Made by a program: the position numbers and the translations under genes
Shown here: piece by piece, positions 4,461 through 5,511 of the stretch
How positions within the stretch are numbered: position 1 is the first letter of the stretch
Layout: every line of letters starts with the position of its first letter
Notes under the pieces: model-generated
Told to the model about the DNA's origin: nothing
Database searches by the model: none
The model's input: the letters and a program-made list of their open reading frames with translations, nothing else
Origin: Campylobacterota bacterium
GTDB taxonomy: Bacteria; Campylobacterota; Campylobacteria; Campylobacterales; Sulfurovaceae
Direction of reading: 5' to 3'
NCBI GenBank assembly: GCA_030595845.1
Contig: JAUVCL010000129.1
Location: 1 to 5,511, forward strand
Length of the DNA: 5,511 bases

Positions 4461-5511
4461 GAAACAAAACATAGCATTAGACATACTAAAATCAGGCAAA
4501 AATGTATTTATAACAGGTTCAGCAGGTACAGGTAAGACTTATTTACTTAACCTCTATACTCAGTACTTAAAAGAGCGCAGGGTGTATCCGACCATTGTGG
4601 CACCTACAGGGATTGCCGCGTCACATTTGGGAGGGCAGACGATACATTCGTTTTTTGCCTTGGGTATACGTGAGAGTATAGATGAGGGCTATGTAGAATT
4701 TCTCTTAGATAAAAAGTACCTCAAAACACGTTTTTCAAAACTCAAACTTCTCATCATCGATGAAGTCTCTATGATCTCACCGGAGCTTTTTTCTTCTATG
4801 GACTTGATACTGCGTGGTTTTAAGGGTACAGATGCACCTTTTGGTGGGGTGCAAGTGGTCATTTCGGGAGACTTCTTTCAGTTACCTCCTGTCTCCAAAG
4901 TACCTAAAGAGAAGCGTTTTGCATGGCAGTCTCCTGCATGGAAGGGACTGGACTTACATACTTGTTATCTGCAAGATAAATTTAGACAGGATGATGAGAG
5001 ACTCATTGGTATACTCGATGACATACGTTCGGGTGAAATATCACTCTCATCGGAAGAACTACTGGCAAGCAGACATGAAAAAGAGCTCGCTACTAAAACT
5101 CCTACTAAACTCTATACACATAATGTAGATGTAGACCGTATTAACCTAGATGAACTGAACAAACTTGAAGGTAAGCCTAAACTTTTTGTTTGTGACCATA
5201 AAGGAAGTGAGAAGAACATAGAGAAGATATTTAAATCTTCTTTGGTCTTAGAAGAGTTGGCACTTAAAAAGGGTGCTATGGTCATCTTTATAAAGAACAA
5301 CACGGAAGAGGGCTATGTAAACGGTACAACGGGCAGAGTACAAAGCTTTAGCCCCATAGATAACATGCCCATAGTCATCACCACAGATGGCAAGAAGATA
5401 AAGCTAGACTTAGAAGACTGGTCACTTGAAAATGACAGTGGAAAGGTAACTGCAACAGTCTCTCAAGTACCTTTGCGTTTAGCATGGGCTATCACCATAC
5501 ATAAGTCACAA
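4459..5511 (+). CDS. PIF1-family DNA helicase (C-terminus beyond window)
   Basis: The frame is open from ATG 4459 to the right edge, giving 351 residues with the end missing. It is a superfamily 1B helicase of the PIF1/RecD2-like group, which moves 5' to 3' on DNA using ATP and in known members resolves G-quadruplexes and R-loops. Motifs in order are an N-terminal QNIALDIL (3-10), Walker A GSAGTGKT (20-27, K26), APTGIAA (48-54), SFF after TIH (61-66), Walker B IIDEVSM (99-105, D101-E102), GDFFQLPP (137-144, Q141) and FRQ (175-177). A YTHNVDVDRIN segment (219-229) and the conserved LAWAITIHKSQ (341-351) follow; the window cuts this last motif. Most of domain 2 is visible. Residues 1-20 fit the usual PIF1 beginning, so the start is sound even though the bases before it, CGGG of the palindrome, give no proper ribosome binding site. 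A CATAAT at 4449-4454 inside the palindrome could serve as a new -10 box and would again give a near-leaderless message. Confidence 0.94.
   Translation, partial: MKQNIALDILKSGKNVFITGSAGTGKTYLLNLYTQYLKERRVYPTIVAPTGIAASHLGGQTIHSFFALGIRESIDEGYVEFLLDKKYLKTRFSKLKLLIIDEVSMISPELFSSMDLILRGFKGTDAPFGGVQVVISGDFFQLPPVSKVPKEKRFAWQSPAWKGLDLHTCYLQDKFRQDDERLIGILDDIRSGEISLSSEELLASRHEKELATKTPTKLYTHNVDVDRINLDELNKLEGKPKLFVCDHKGSEKNIEKIFKSSLVLEELALKKGAMVIFIKNNTEEGYVNGTTGRVQSFSPIDNMPIVITTDGKKIKLDLEDWSLENDSGKVTATVSQVPLRLAWAITIHKSQ

Noticed and set aside
4814..5303. Plus-strand ORF (4814-5128) and minus-strand ORF (5112-5303)
   Set aside because: Both overlap the PIF1-type helicase frame, which carries all the expected motifs.
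1..5511. CRISPR array, tRNA or rRNA genes
   Set aside because: No regularly spaced direct repeats, and no tRNA- or rRNA-like sequence was recognised on either strand.

Overview
The window looks like part of a chromosome from a Campylobacterota (epsilonproteobacterial) relative, probably of the Sulfurovum/Sulfurimonas/Arcobacter kind. The evidence is a sodium channel very close to the Arcobacter channel NavAb (recalled from memory), promoters with a strong TATAAT-type -10 box, A/T-rich upstream DNA and no clear -35 box, and AAGGA ribosome binding sites in short A-rich leaders. The genus is an inference. Base composition is uneven: the helicase genes are richer in GC than the secreted-protein gene and the intergenic DNA.

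Layout. Positions 1-2076 (minus strand) hold most of hrpB, a DEAH-type helicase whose C-terminus lies outside the window. A short divergent promoter region separates it from a plus-strand pair whose stop and start codons overlap. The first of the pair is a 113-residue ArsC/Spx/YffB-like protein and the second is a single-domain voltage-gated sodium channel (2486-3283). Next comes a separately promoted, AT-rich gene (3412-3987) for an exported cysteine-rich protein built from three internal repeats, closed by a clear intrinsic terminator. Positions 4020-4460 hold no intact gene. They contain a promoted small ORF broken by an apparent one-base deletion (4105-4247), a second promoter (4280-4285), and a 166-bp imperfect palindrome (4295-4460). 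From 4459 to the right edge runs a PIF1-family helicase gene, open at the window end, whose start codon overlaps the last bases of the palindrome.

How the parts relate. The ArsC-like and channel genes are almost certainly co-transcribed and translationally coupled. The two helicases are unrelated neighbours. The most interesting part is 4280-4461. The palindrome's arms are equal in length (79 nt plus a 4-nt loop), and nearly all transition differences between them fall on the side that gives G-U pairs in a minus-strand transcript. The element also sits between a -10 box/ATG and the present start of the PIF1 gene, as if it had inserted exactly at the start codon. No complete multi-gene defence or metabolic system is visible.
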